Shown here: positions 23,590-33,028 of the stretch, one piece after another | Layout: each line of letters starts with the position of its first letter | Position numbering within the stretch: position 1 is the stretch's first letter | NCBI GenBank assembly: GCA_947462335.1 | Contig: OX381714.1 | Location: 54,977,800 to 55,041,799, forward strand | DNA length: 64,000 nt | Reading direction: 5' to 3' | DNA from: Harmothoe impar | Lineage: Eukaryota; Annelida; Polychaeta; Phyllodocida; Polynoidae | Notes under the pieces: model-generated | Database searches by the model: none | Told to the model about the DNA's origin: nothing | What the model saw: only the letters and a program-made list of their open reading frames with translations | Position numbers and translations under genes: made by a program

Positions 23590-23890
23590 TCAAAAGTGAG
23601 GGAGGGCGAGAGGGTGAGGCAGGCAGGGAGACGGATGGGGAAGGAAGGAGAAAAGAGGGGGAGAGGAGGGGGAGAGGAGGGAGAGAGGAGGGGGAGAGGA
23701 GGGGGAGAGGAGGGGGAGAGGAGGGGGAGAGGAGGGGAGAGGAGGGGGAGAGGAGGAGGGGTAGGTGAGGCAGGGGGAGTGAGGGGAGGGGGAGAGAGGG
23801 AGGGAGGGGGAGGGAGGGAGGGAGGAGAGGGAGGCAGGCAGGCAGTGAGGGAGGGAGGAAAGCAGGGTTGCAGGGAGGCAGGGTGGCAGA
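23590..23890. repeat. Purine tract / GGGGGAGAGGA minisatellite
   Basis: About 300 bp of almost pure purine on the plus strand with a GGGGGAGAGGA-like unit. In the transcript it is a pyrimidine tract starting about 55 nt upstream of the gene C coding acceptor. Gene B has a shorter tract at the homologous place. Confidence 0.93.
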
Positions 23891-24319
23891 TAGGGAAGAG
23901 GGGTAGCCAGTAGGAGGGTGGACACATGCCGGTAGAAATTAAAGCAAAGTGAGAACCTTTAATTAATTAAGATAGGTAACATGTACCGTAGACACCTTGT
24001 ATATAAGCCTAACTCACATAGTAGCCTAAGCTAGACACTGGGCCAATCCTATAAGCCCCGGGTATATACCACACTGGCGACCTGATTATGGTGACTTAGT
24101 GCTGTGCCATAGTAGCAAAAACTCTTGATGTTATATTACTGCTACATTACTGTTGTGGATATTACTTGCTGTATCTATAGTATAGTAAGCAGAACCATGG
24201 GCATGACCGTCATGGTAACATATTTTATGAGTATAGAGTATATATTTCACCATGAAACCTAGTGGTTGTGCAATGTATTAGCACTAATGATTCAACTGTA
24301 CACATGAACATATACTTAC

Positions 24320-24560
24320 ATCTTCAGTATAGGTATGGGAGTTGGCTGGGTAAATTGTGGATCGATCCTTGTAGTACAATATCTGTATAAGGTGTGTATT
24401 GTAGACTGAACTGCAGTCGACTGAAGCCGAGGCCAGGGCACTGACCTCATTCTTCTGGCTCTGCACCACCAAGCAGCCTGTCTGGGTGTGTTCTGCATCA
24501 CATACCCCACCTACAGGGATTCCCCTCAACTACAGGCACTATGGTCAGTCACAACACCAG
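24320..24560 (-). promoter_or_regulatory. Gene C leader exon and promoter block
   Basis: It carries the shared TAGTGCCTGTAGTTGAGGGG block and GCAGAACACACCCAGACAGG, and ends at 24320 before a GTAAGTATA donor. An inverted CCAAT (GATTGGGC) lies about 40 bp upstream of the shared block. Probably untranslated; the 5' end is approximate. Confidence 0.62.
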
Positions 24561-25681
24561 CAATGTGGTATCTTTGCCCAATCGTTGGTATAACATGATT
24601 GTTGATGTTTTACTCTTGGTGCATAATGATGGTTGAGATACGTATTGGTGATTATGATGAATAATCCCTGTGGTCAGGAGAGCGATTTAACATGTATTAT
24701 GAGGTGGGGGGTGTATTCTTGGCTATTAAATGGTTTCTCTTAGAGCCCGTTTCAAAACTTTTTCAAGAGCTCTAAAAGGCATACCTGCTTCACAATAGCT
24801 ACTCCCCCCCCCCCCCCCCCCCCCACCCTCCACGCCGCGTGTCTGGTCAATGAACACAGTACGATGAAAAGTCCCGGATTCACCTACTTTTTCATCAATC
24901 AAGTGTCTGGATGGTGTTTTCTCAGCAGAGCATGCAGGGGGAGCTTATAACTAGTTCACTCATAAAAATAGTTATATTTGGGACGAGTATATATCAGCGT
25001 TTGGATGCAATTTCATCTCTTTTTTGGTGGGACAGTGGACAGGGTGAATTCAACTATCTTTATCCCCACAATATGATTTTCTCTTTTTGTTTAATGTACC
25101 AATTTGAAAAGCGATGTTAATGGCCAAACGGGATGTACACTGGACCCCTGTCCCATCTACACTGTGCGTGGTGCTCAGTAATACAAACCACAAAGGACCA
25201 GTTTACTGTTTATAAATACGCACATTCATGGAGGCTTTCTTGCAAAACCCTTGGCTGTGGTATGGTTATGTCTCATGGAGGTTTGGTGTATAAAAAAATA
25301 TATACATGTAGTGTACATCCTTATCCATTGTCCCACTATCATGGTGGGAAAGCACTAAGCCATGCCTACCTCTCATTGCAAATGATACCATAGGCCTAAT
25401 AGTTTTGATATATTTCTAATAAGGGAAGGGACACGTCCAGTTCAGCTCAAAGAAATAAAACTTTCAGATCATTTATATTGAAACAAACAAAGACTATGAA
25501 GCAAATAATTTCATAACAAAGGCACTATCAAATCACATAACAGAGCAAGACACTGATTATGGCAATTTATTTAGCCATGATCATTACAATTGAGCTAACG
25601 ATGAGAGGTTATTTGTAATAGTGTAGGGTCAATTTGTATATTTAAAACGATGCTCTGTCCCATCACTAGTAAACAGACGTT
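24561..25681. other. Upstream region of gene C, no gene seen
   Basis: Contains a C homopolymer (about 24807-24823) and otherwise unremarkable intronic sequence of the RhoGEF gene. Confidence 0.5.
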
Positions 25682-25791
25682 CAACCCTTTAAGGGCGGCA
25701 TAGTATTTTCATATGCTGTCTCCATGGTTGTCAAGATGCATGAATGTAGTCCTGGCAAGTAGACTATGTAGCCATTAAAGAGTTTAATTTC
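25682..25791. repeat. CCCTTTAAGG-family copy (deleted centre)
   Basis: Begins AACCCTTTAAGGGCGGCATA and ends GTAGCCATTAAAGAGTTTAA, with a single degenerate hairpin. Confidence 0.65.
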
Positions 25792-26207
25792 ATATTATAT
25801 TTATAGTAGAGGACTGATCGGCTATAATGTATAGGATAGGCACTCGGTTTTAGGCTGTGACATATGAGAGGTAGGGTGGAGGTACAGCTAATATATGTCT
25901 CCTGTTTCAGCGAAAATGCCCACGTGTGCCTATACATAAAACGATCGACGCAAAGTTTCCCCCCTCCGAGAGGGATGAGAGAAAAAAGAAAGACAGTGGA
26001 ATCTCCACCATCACCCTACATTACCCCACTTTTCTCAGAAAGTGATCGCTCTCTACCCCTCTCTACAGAACTGCCAGATTGTAGCTGGGAAAATGCTGAA
26101 GCTTCATATTGTCTCCGCCAGGTGGTAGCACATGTCGGCCTCCTCCAGGGTGGCTCCTGTACTCTAGACGCACGTGACATCTGTAGTAGTCTTAGCTGGG
26201 GCCCTTG

Positions 26208-26405
26208 ATGGGGGGGTCCCCATGTCGCATGTCGGATTTAAGAAATTACCATGTCGCATGTCTATGTCGCTTAAAATGCTCATGTCCCATGTCAATTTAA
26301 GAAATGTCCATGTCCCCTGTCACTAAGCCTCATGTCGCATGTCACTAGGCCTCATGTCGCATGTCGATTTTAAGAAATGCCCATGTCGCCATATCGAATT
26401 TAGGG
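26208..26405 (-). repeat. ATGTCGCATGTC repeat, copy 1
   Basis: Built from degenerate CATGTCGCATGTC and GATTTTAAGAAATG units. Its reverse complement matches 43167-43490. Ends in GGGGGGTCCCC. Confidence 0.75.
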
Positions 26406-26814
26406 GTCTAGAGCCATTTAGCTGTAACTGATGTTCAAGTCCTGTGCTTTATAAATGTAGCATTCTGCTCAAAACGCATGTCTGTCGGTGAATCATGCGC
26501 GTCAACGTTACCGATTTAGAAAAGATTGAAAGATGGTTATTTCTTCAACATGTATATTAGCTGAAAACTGATGGACGCATGTCTTTGATATTTGATAGTT
26601 TGACCAATGGTATATATAGGGCCTACTAGTAGCAACAGTTTGCCATTGATATCAACTACTTTGTCCCTTTGATCAGCATTCAGTCGTTCCTTGCAAACAA
26701 GATATCGAGAGGTAGTCGAGACATTCTCTTGTCATGATTCGTGATCACTTTGAGAAATGTGCATAAAAGTGGTCCAAGATAAGGTGGACAGCTTATCACG
26801 AGAAATTGTTAGGA

Positions 26815-27035
26815 CATGATCGTTATTTGCATGGGTGAAACTCAATAAATACACTTCACCATATAAAATATGTGTCACCCTAGGAACTTTCACGTGTTCT
26901 TGTTCACACAATGTCAAATTCTCAGGACTTCCTTGTTATTTGCATGGGTAAAGTTAGAGAAATACTTGTCACCATATAAGATGTGTCATTATAAAGATAG
27001 AAACTTGAACGTGCTCATGCTCATACACATTTTGC
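26815..27035 (+). repeat. Tandem pair of ~115-bp dispersed repeat
   Basis: TTATTTGCATGGGTRAA followed by AAATAC-CTT-CACCATATAA occurs at about 26823 and 26936. A third, inverted copy is at 3757-3838. Confidence 0.65.
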
Positions 27036-27265
27036 TTCATGACATGCCATCCTTTTGAGGAATAGCACACAACAGACAATACCGGTAATGAATTATTGAC
27101 AGCTGCTCTTCTACGTTCCCAAGTGCTGGAAAGAAAATTTCCCACTTTCCATAGACATCACGTCTGTGAGAGACCACAGTGAAGGGATTCTCATTGCTTA
27201 ACTAACCATCTTATTGATGAAGAAAATCTTTGGGGAAAAAGGGATTGTATAAATAGTGTACTCAC

Positions 27266-27356
27266 GGATATCCTGAGCAGCATGGTCTTGACGGCCCCCC
27301 AGCCACCCTGACGCCGATCCACGATCAGAGCGAACCCGAGGTCCACCTCTTGTAAC
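27266..27356 (-). CDS. MCF2L-like: MCF2L-like RhoGEF, coding exon 4 (Sec14)
   Basis: 91 bp, entered in phase 2 (AC|G completes Thr) and left in phase 0 at a GTGAGT donor. It encodes LQEVDLGFALIVDRRQGGWG, then AVKTMLLRIS. The GF-LI-DRR--W-AVK---LRI pattern is the classic Sec14 strand of MCF2-type exchange factors and KALRN/TRIO; the DRR form favours MCF2-type. The next exon to the left is 24.4 kb away, at 2836. Confidence 0.88.
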
Positions 27357-27504
27357 CTGCAACAAGGGGAGACAACGTTACCACTTAACTATCAACTTTA
27401 TGTAGAACTGACGTTAGTGAGAAGGTATTCATTAATGACAGTGTGTCAGCTTGGACACTTTATCCTACAGCTCTGACTATGTTATGGTATATGGTTTGCA
27501 GTAG

Positions 27505-27730
27505 TGACGACGTCATGATAACATCAATATGACGTCACGATAACGTCGTGATTTCGTCATAATAGCGTTATGATGATGGCATATAACACCATAATGACAT
27601 CAAAATAACATGTTATGACGTCACAATAACATCATGAAACCAGTGTTATAACGTCGCAGTAACGTCACGATAGGGTCGTTATGACGTCACAATAACGTCA
27701 CGCTAACGTCATAATGCCATGACGTCATGT
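27505..27730. repeat. TGACGTCA-rich array in RhoGEF intron
   Basis: A degenerate array of GACGTCA-AATAAC units. Four exact TGACGTCA palindromes lie at 27530, 27616, 27682 and 27720, with many CGTCA/TGACG half-sites between. TGACGTCA is the CREB/ATF consensus. The array begins about 7 nt inside the intron after the exon 3 donor. It may be a simple satellite, a regulatory cluster, or both. Confidence 0.7.
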
Positions 27731-27736
27731 ACTCAC

Positions 27737-27851
27737 GTGGGTATGGAGGTGAGGTAGTTGACGGCCGCCTTGTACTGGTCGTCGCTGATTTCCGGCACGT
27801 TGGGGTTGTCTGGGAACGTCAGCAGCGGGTAACCAGCACGCGACCTGCCGC
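27737..27851 (-). CDS. MCF2L-like: MCF2L-like RhoGEF, coding exon 3 (Sec14)
   Basis: 115 bp, phase 1 in and phase 2 out, with a TTGCAG acceptor and a GTGAGT donor. It encodes GGRSRAGYPLLTFPDNPNVP, then EISDDQYKAAVNYLTSIPT. The SGGR---G-P-LTFP motif and the closing YLTSIP are diagnostic of the Sec14 N-terminus in Dbl-family factors. Confidence 0.88.
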
Positions 27852-27924
27852 CTGCAACCACAACACACACTCAGACTACCGGTATTATTTAGTTTACCAA
27901 ATAGCAAAACTTATGTACTTAATG

Positions 27925-28022
27925 CAGCCTGTAAGGGTCGCTTAATGATATGATGTGGCGAGTAAGTCACCAGTTACCCAATGAGTTGCTCATCAAGGCT
28001 GCATTTGTGCATTTGAAGTAGT
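27925..28022. repeat. CCCTTTAAGG-family fragment
   Basis: GCAGCCTGTAAGGGTCGC start, GTGGCGAGTAAGTCACC and GGCTGCATTTGTGCATTTGA; the right terminus is missing. Confidence 0.45.
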
Positions 28023-28618
28023 TGCACCAATTGCTAGACCGGCAATATTACACTGTGAACAGTTGCACTATGGTTACGATAGCCCCTCATAGTCATATCA
28101 CCTAACTACTGCTGCAATGGATTGTAGCTGGCTATCATTTTATTTATCAAACCAGTAATTCGTAATGGCAATAAGGGTGCACGGTGCCTGATGATGCATG
28201 TATAATAAAACAGATGTACACAGATGGGACTTGAGGTCTGGAAACATAATAGTTAGTAAGTTACTATACATGTATGGAATTGTTCTGGGATGATTTCCAC
28301 TGGTATGTATGTCGTAAGCTTGTGTGCCATTTGTTAGTGTAACCCACAGATAGAATAAGGTTTAAAAATCGTGATTATAAATAAAGCAAGAGAATGCCAT
28401 GAGTGTAAGTGACACACAGAGATCGCCACACCCCGCGTTCACACCTTTACCCACCCTGCTACCTGGGGTGCCAACACTCACCAACACAGGTGAGTGTAGG
28501 GCGGGGGTAGGTGGTATCTGTTCAGTAGGTGTTGAAGCCCCAGGTCACAGGTGTGATAACTACACTGAGTGAGTATGGAGGGGGGGGGGGGTGAATAAGG
28601 GAGACAGGTGCGTGGATC

Positions 28619-28625
28619 TATATAA
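28619..28625 (+). promoter_or_regulatory. TATA box of the plus-strand gene
   Basis: TATATAA about 155 bp upstream of a consensus donor. It follows a G homopolymer at 28580-28591. Confidence 0.45.
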
Positions 28626-28649
28626 CCTGGAGGAGGACGCCCTGTCAAG

Positions 28650-28780
28650 GCAGACGTCACCTCACCACCACACAGGCCACACAGAAGGCATTCAGTTTTG
28701 CACCTTGAGGAGTTCCCTTTTGACTGCTGGGGATAGATTCAGGGCTGATTGCCATCAAATAGGAACAGGTCTTGCGACAG
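28650..28780 (+). other. Leader exon of the plus-strand gene
   Basis: A consensus donor ACAG|GTGAGT follows 28780, and the acceptor TTTTCAG at 29599-29605 precedes the coding exon. The open frames in the exon do not carry an ATG that continues across the junction, so it is read as 5' UTR. The start is estimated from the TATA box. Confidence 0.45.
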
Positions 28781-29118
28781 GTGAGTTTTTATCTTTCTTT
28801 ATTTTATCCCCCATATATATATATGCTATAGGCGCTATTTGCTACAACTTACATTCCACATTTTTGAATAATTGTTGTTTAGTTCGGAATAATGTAATAA
28901 TTTAAAAGCAGTAGATAATTTTGAAAGTGACATGAAGATGGTTTCAGTTTTGTTCATTCTTACATGGACGCCTAGAATAGGTTTGCTGACGTTAATTCTC
29001 GTGGTCTGAGAGTGTGGTGTGTTCATGTGATGTAATATGAGGGTGCAGCTGAGGTCATGTCGGCTGGGTTATGTGATACACGTGGATATAAACATGGAAC
29101 CACGATTATTTTGTTTTA

Positions 29119-29338
29119 TCCCCTTAGTACTAGGGACGGCATAATGCAACATTGCATCATTTTTATTAGTTGCTCTGAGCATATAGTAAAGTATAGTATA
29201 AATCTCATAGCGTTGGGTTAGCATTATAGATTATGATGTATGCAACACTGGCGAGTTACTCGTCGGTGATGCATCCATACATCATGACGACAAAAAGGAC
29301 ACAGTGCGTTAAAGCACTCTGCTGCCCTTGAAGGGTTA
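29119..29338. repeat. CCCTTTAAGG-family copy in leader intron
   Basis: Starts CCCCTTAGTACTAGGGACGG, has CTGGCGAGTTACTCGTCGGT in the hairpin, and ends GCTGCCCTTGAAGGGTTAAA. Confidence 0.65.
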
Positions 29339-29623
29339 AACACCCCTGTGTTTGTAATAACTGTGAACTTTTAGACTTCTAGTGTACCCTGAAAAATTTA
29401 CTGCGCACATCACTTTGAAATTATTGATACAAAATAATTCTTAAATAGACTTTTTTTCTAATAGAGCACATGTATGCCTATGGATGTAAATTCTTTATTT
29501 TATACCAAAGCCGTATATGCATACATATTGGCCCATATTTATTCGGCATCTTACTCAAACGTTTGGACATCGCGATCGACTATATGCTCCTCTTTATCTT
29601 TTCAGATACTTCCACCACACATC

Positions 29624-31780
29624 ATGTCTTTCATGGAAACTGCTACCTTCCACGAGCCCCCAGACATCCTCCTCCAGGCGGGGAGGTCTCACGCCGACCA
29701 GGGACAGGGCACCCCCTCCTCCAGGGTGAGCGGCATCCAGTATGGTCTGAGACTGCCCGCCAGTCCCGTCACCAACCCCCTGGTCCGACCCCGCCCCTGG
29801 AAGTACGGCACCAGCGCCACTACCGGATATGCGGTCGACAGACGAATCACTCTACCGGAAGTGGCAGGCCAGAGGCACACAGTCTCTGCACAGGAAGTGG
29901 TGTGCTGCCACCAAGCGGCATCTGAGGAAACCACTACCAATATCAATGACATCTCCGCTATCAATAACACTGGCGTCTCCTTTGTCAATAACAATAGCGT
30001 CTCCATTGTCAAAAACAATGACATCTCTATTATCAATAACAATGACATCTCCATTATTGACAATACCAATGACGTCAGCTTAAATACAGAATTCTTTGCA
30101 CAAAGCCGAGTGGCGTCTACGTCAATGACGTCATTGACGTCGGAGGATGACCTTGAGAGGTCATACTGCCACAAGTTCTCGTCCCTGCAGCGGCAACTCT
30201 TCCAGAGTGACATTGGCAAGATGAAAACCCGGATGTCGGAGTTGAAGGGCAAGGACGAAAAACTCAAATCGAGGTTCAAGGAGCTGCAACAGAAGAGATT
30301 GAGTCTGGGCGACGAAAACACAGAAAACAGTGTGTTGGAGGAGACGATGACAGGAAGGGAAAAGTCAATCAACAATGAAAACGATGACTTTAATGTCTCA
30401 AACTTAAGAGACGTCATGTCAGAGATGAAGGAAAAGAACGAAAGGCTGAAGGAGAAGTTCGTGGAGCTGCGACAGAAGAGGCTAAGTCTGGGTGACGAAA
30501 ACACTGAAAACTCTCAATTAAACGTCTCAAGGGACGTCATGACGCAGACTTCTACGTCATCGAGTTCTCTCCAAGGTGACGACACGTCAGGGGAGAGTTA
30601 CTCAACAGGGGGCAGTACCAGAGCCGCCCTGCCCCCTGTGGCGCCTCCGCGTACTAACGGTAAGGCCAAGGTGAGGTGGGCAGGGGTGAGGACCGACCCT
30701 TACGGTGCAGGAGGACAGGCCGTGCCCAGGAGGAGGATGGTGGGACCCCAGACACCAGCTCAGGAGATGAACAGGCTCATCCAGAGCCTCCAGAGCGGCA
30801 AGAAGACCAGGGCACCAGGAAGGCCTCCCCTGCCACCAAACAGGCATGTCCAGGCACCAAGTGGTCATATCCAGGCACCAAGTGGTCATATCCAGGCACC
30901 AAGTGGTCATATCCAGGCACCAAGTAGTCATAATCAGGCACCAAGTAGTCATATCCAGGCACCAAGTGGTCGTATCCAGGCACCAAGTAGTCATAATCAG
31001 GCACCAAGTAGTCATATCCAGGCACCAAGTGGTCATATCCAGGCACCAAGTGGTCATATCCAGGCACCAAGTAGTCATAATCAGGCACCAAGTAGTCATA
31101 TCCAGGCACCAAGTGGTCATATCCAGGCACCAAGTGGTCATATCCAGGCACCAACCTCCAGACCACAACCCCTGAGGAACAACTTCCTCCACCCACCTGT
31201 GGGGGTCATTAGGAGTAAGACTGTGTGTGGACCTACACACAGGCCCCCTACCGGCAACACCCAGCAACTGAAGGGCATCCTAAGGGCATCCTCAGTGTCC
31301 TACCCAGCCACTACCAGGACCACACAAAAGTCACCCTCAAAACTTTTCAAATCCAAGCACACCAGGAAGAGATCCCTCCTAGGCAGTCTGAACTTATCCA
31401 ATACTAAAACCTCCACCCCTCTATCCATGAAGAACTTATCCAGCAACAGGACCTCCACACCTATGAAGAATGAGTCGGCGGCTAAAGCCCTGAGCTCCAT
31501 CTTTGGGCCCCCACCTACCCACTACATAGACATGAGCATGTTCAGTTTCCAAGACACAGGAGACAGAAGCTTCTTCTGTGAGAGCCCCAAGGCTACCACA
31601 GAGTGGTCCATGTTTGACGTGTCCTATACAGAGGAGCGGGAGACTCTGTCTAAGGGGAGGGTAGGGAGGAGGGGGTCTGAGGGTAGGAAGGTCGGGGGGC
31701 TACACCGTAGGACAAGGTCGGGCAATAAGATCTACCCCGTCAACCTACTGAGTCAGTTGGATATGTCCACAGCAAATTAA
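29624..31780 (+). CDS. Unrecognised coiled-coil, QAPSG-repeat protein
   Basis: Single large coding exon. The frame is open from 29474, but an acceptor TTTTCAG at 29605 makes the ATG at 29624 (MSFMETATFHEPP) the likely start, giving 718 residues. Residues 105-152 are an Asn-rich repeat (NNDISII type, about 8 residues). Residues 195-235 and 261-296 are two related charged coiled coils, each ending KRLSLGDENTENS. Residues 408-511 are about 15 seven-residue units H-I-Q-A-P-S-G/S. The rest is basic and Pro/Ser-rich, with clusters such as KHTRKRS and a distinct C-terminus (SIFGPPPTHYIDMSMFSFQD). No catalytic domain is seen. It could be a cytoskeletal or nuclear scaffold, but this is a guess. AATAAA at 32054 is a good poly(A) signal. 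It lies antisense within an intron of the RhoGEF gene. Confidence 0.75.
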   Translation: MSFMETATFHEPPDILLQAGRSHADQGQGTPSSRVSGIQYGLRLPASPVTNPLVRPRPWKYGTSATTGYAVDRRITLPEVAGQRHTVSAQEVVCCHQAASEETTTNINDISAINNTGVSFVNNNSVSIVKNNDISIINNNDISIIDNTNDVSLNTEFFAQSRVASTSMTSLTSEDDLERSYCHKFSSLQRQLFQSDIGKMKTRMSELKGKDEKLKSRFKELQQKRLSLGDENTENSVLEETMTGREKSINNENDDFNVSNLRDVMSEMKEKNERLKEKFVELRQKRLSLGDENTENSQLNVSRDVMTQTSTSSSSLQGDDTSGESYSTGGSTRAALPPVAPPRTNGKAKVRWAGVRTDPYGAGGQAVPRRRMVGPQTPAQEMNRLIQSLQSGKKTRAPGRPPLPPNRHVQAPSGHIQAPSGHIQAPSGHIQAPSSHNQAPSSHIQAPSGRIQAPSSHNQAPSSHIQAPSGHIQAPSGHIQAPSSHNQAPSSHIQAPSGHIQAPSGHIQAPTSRPQPLRNNFLHPPVGVIRSKTVCGPTHRPPTGNTQQLKGILRASSVSYPATTRTTQKSPSKLFKSKHTRKRSLLGSLNLSNTKTSTPLSMKNLSSNRTSTPMKNESAAKALSSIFGPPPTHYIDMSMFSFQDTGDRSFFCESPKATTEWSMFDVSYTEERETLSKGRVGRRGSEGRKVGGLHRRTRSGNKIYPVNLLSQLDMSTAN
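30844..31155 (+). repeat. 21-bp coding minisatellite
   Basis: About 15 units of CATATCCAGGCACCAAGTGG-T with a higher-order pattern of AGTGGT and AGTAGT variants. In frame it gives the HIQAPSG/S repeats. Confidence 0.95.
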
Positions 31781-31827
31781 TACTCAACTATTTATTGTAC
31801 ATACATATATTTATACTTAAGATATAA

Positions 31828-31968
31828 GGCCACTCGAAAAAATCTCATCACCGTACACCCCACTAAAATGTGACCGTTGTAGCGAAAAAGACTATATTTT
31901 CACAAAAAGAATCCCAGTCATATTCAGATATTTTAGCGCTTGGTTATATAATAATTTATTGAGTTGCC
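31828..31968. repeat. GGCCACTCAAAAA MITE, copy 3 (short)
   Basis: GGCCACTCGAAAAAA with TCTCATCACC at the left, degenerate GAGTTGCC at the right, and TAA on both sides (31825-31827, 31969-31971). Inserted in the 3' UTR of the plus-strand gene. Confidence 0.6.
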
Positions 31969-32053
31969 TAATGCTAGTTTATAGCTGGTTAAATTATTTG
32001 TAAATATATGTACATACTGTTATATCTATGCTTATTACTTGTTGGTTATTGCA

Positions 32054-32059
32054 AATAAA
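32054..32059 (+). promoter_or_regulatory. Poly(A) signal of the plus-strand gene
   Basis: AATAAA 274 bp past the stop codon, followed by a GT/T-rich stretch (TTGTGTTTGTAATG). Confidence 0.6.
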
Positions 32060-32345
32060 TACAATGATTCTCAAATATATTGTGTTTGTAATGATTTCAT
32101 ATGATGAGGGTCCATACCTCTGAAAGACTGCTCTGATAATCTTGTACAATTACATCTTAAACAATAACAGTCACATGCATGAGAACATAGTTTGGAATGT
32201 AGTTTTAATTCAGAAGGCCCCTATATAATTATATAAGTTTGACAATATCACTACAGTACTATTCATAGCAGCATTCAGATGTATATATATACACTAGCAT
32301 CCTTTATTATCTCATCTGACACATGACCATCCGGGGTCTCCACTG

Positions 32346-32535
32346 TCAGCTGGTGGATGTATACATGTAGATAACATACATAAGAGTAATGACAATCACA
32401 ATGCCCCCTCTGTACTCAATGGTTGTATGATCTAGTTTGGTGTTGATTTCACTTTTGTATAGAATTACATAATTTCCAGAGTCATTTTTGTAACATTTGA
32501 TGTTGTGAATTGTAAAGCTTGAAGTGCACATGTAC
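32346..32535 (-). pseudogene. Possible immunoglobulin-like domain end plus membrane segment
   Basis: The minus strand reads SSFTIHNIKCYKNDSGNYVI, a pattern like the end of an Ig V-type domain (L-I-N----DSG-Y), but without the usual Y-x-C cysteine. A short hydrophobic segment GIVIVITLMYVIYMY and a stop follow. I see no convincing splice acceptor or partner exon. It may be a relic or the last exon of an unplaced receptor gene. Confidence 0.3.
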
Positions 32536-32652
32536 CTATATGGTTGTATGTGTTTCTTAATACCTTTAGAATTGGCATTCTTCCTTTTCTCTGGCTGCAT
32601 GTTTCTCTGTTTGTCCGTCGTGCTATCTGTCTTTCGGGCTGTACCTCTCTAT

Positions 32653-32800
32653 CCGCCTTTGTCTCTCTCTCTACCTCCCCCTGCTCCCCCTGCTCCCCCT
32701 GCTCCTTCTCTCTCTCTGTCTCTATCTCTGTCTGTCTCTGTCTGTCTCTGTCTGTCTCTGTCTGTCTCTGTCTGTGTCTCTCTCTCTCTGCAGTTGCCCC
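32653..32800. repeat. TCTG/TC-rich microsatellite
   Basis: (TCTGTC)n, (CTCCCCCTG)n and TC runs; low-complexity in all frames. Confidence 0.95.
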
Positions 32801-32944
32801 TGTTTCTCTTTATGTCTGTTTCGCTGGCGTTCATCTCTGCAGCTGTATAACTGCCTGTCTCTCTATATATCTGTATGTCTAATATGCCTCCATCTGTCTG
32901 TCACCCTCATTATGCTTTGTAAGACATGTATAGCGTGTACTTAC

Positions 32945-33028
32945 CGCTGATGAAGGCGTACCGACTTTGTAGTACGTCGGCCACGTCCAGTACAGTCAGC
33001 ATGCATCCCGAGTCTCCCATCACATAAT
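32945..33028 (-). CDS. MCF2L-like: MCF2L-like RhoGEF, coding exon 2
   Basis: 84 bp with an ATTTCAG acceptor and a GTAAGT donor, phase 1 at both ends. It encodes (D)YVMGDSGCMLTVLDVADVL followed by QSRYAFISG. The segment AD-L--R-AF-SGG is the known N-terminal entry of the Sec14 domain. Both upstream candidates (36728 and 47781) end in phase 1 and join in frame here. Confidence 0.82.

Noticed and set aside
23560..23927. Long open frames on both strands
   Set aside because: Low-complexity purine tract; products are only G/R/E or P/S/L runs.
25864..26208. 114-codon plus frame and a minus segment ATLEEADMCYHLAETI
   Set aside because: The minus piece looks exon-like but has no good donor, and I cannot match it to a family.
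30602..31267. Minus-strand frames of 221 and 139 codons
   Set aside because: Antisense shadows of the 21-bp coding repeat.
32524..32882. Overlapping Ser/Leu-rich plus frames
   Set aside because: Translation of a TC/TG microsatellite.
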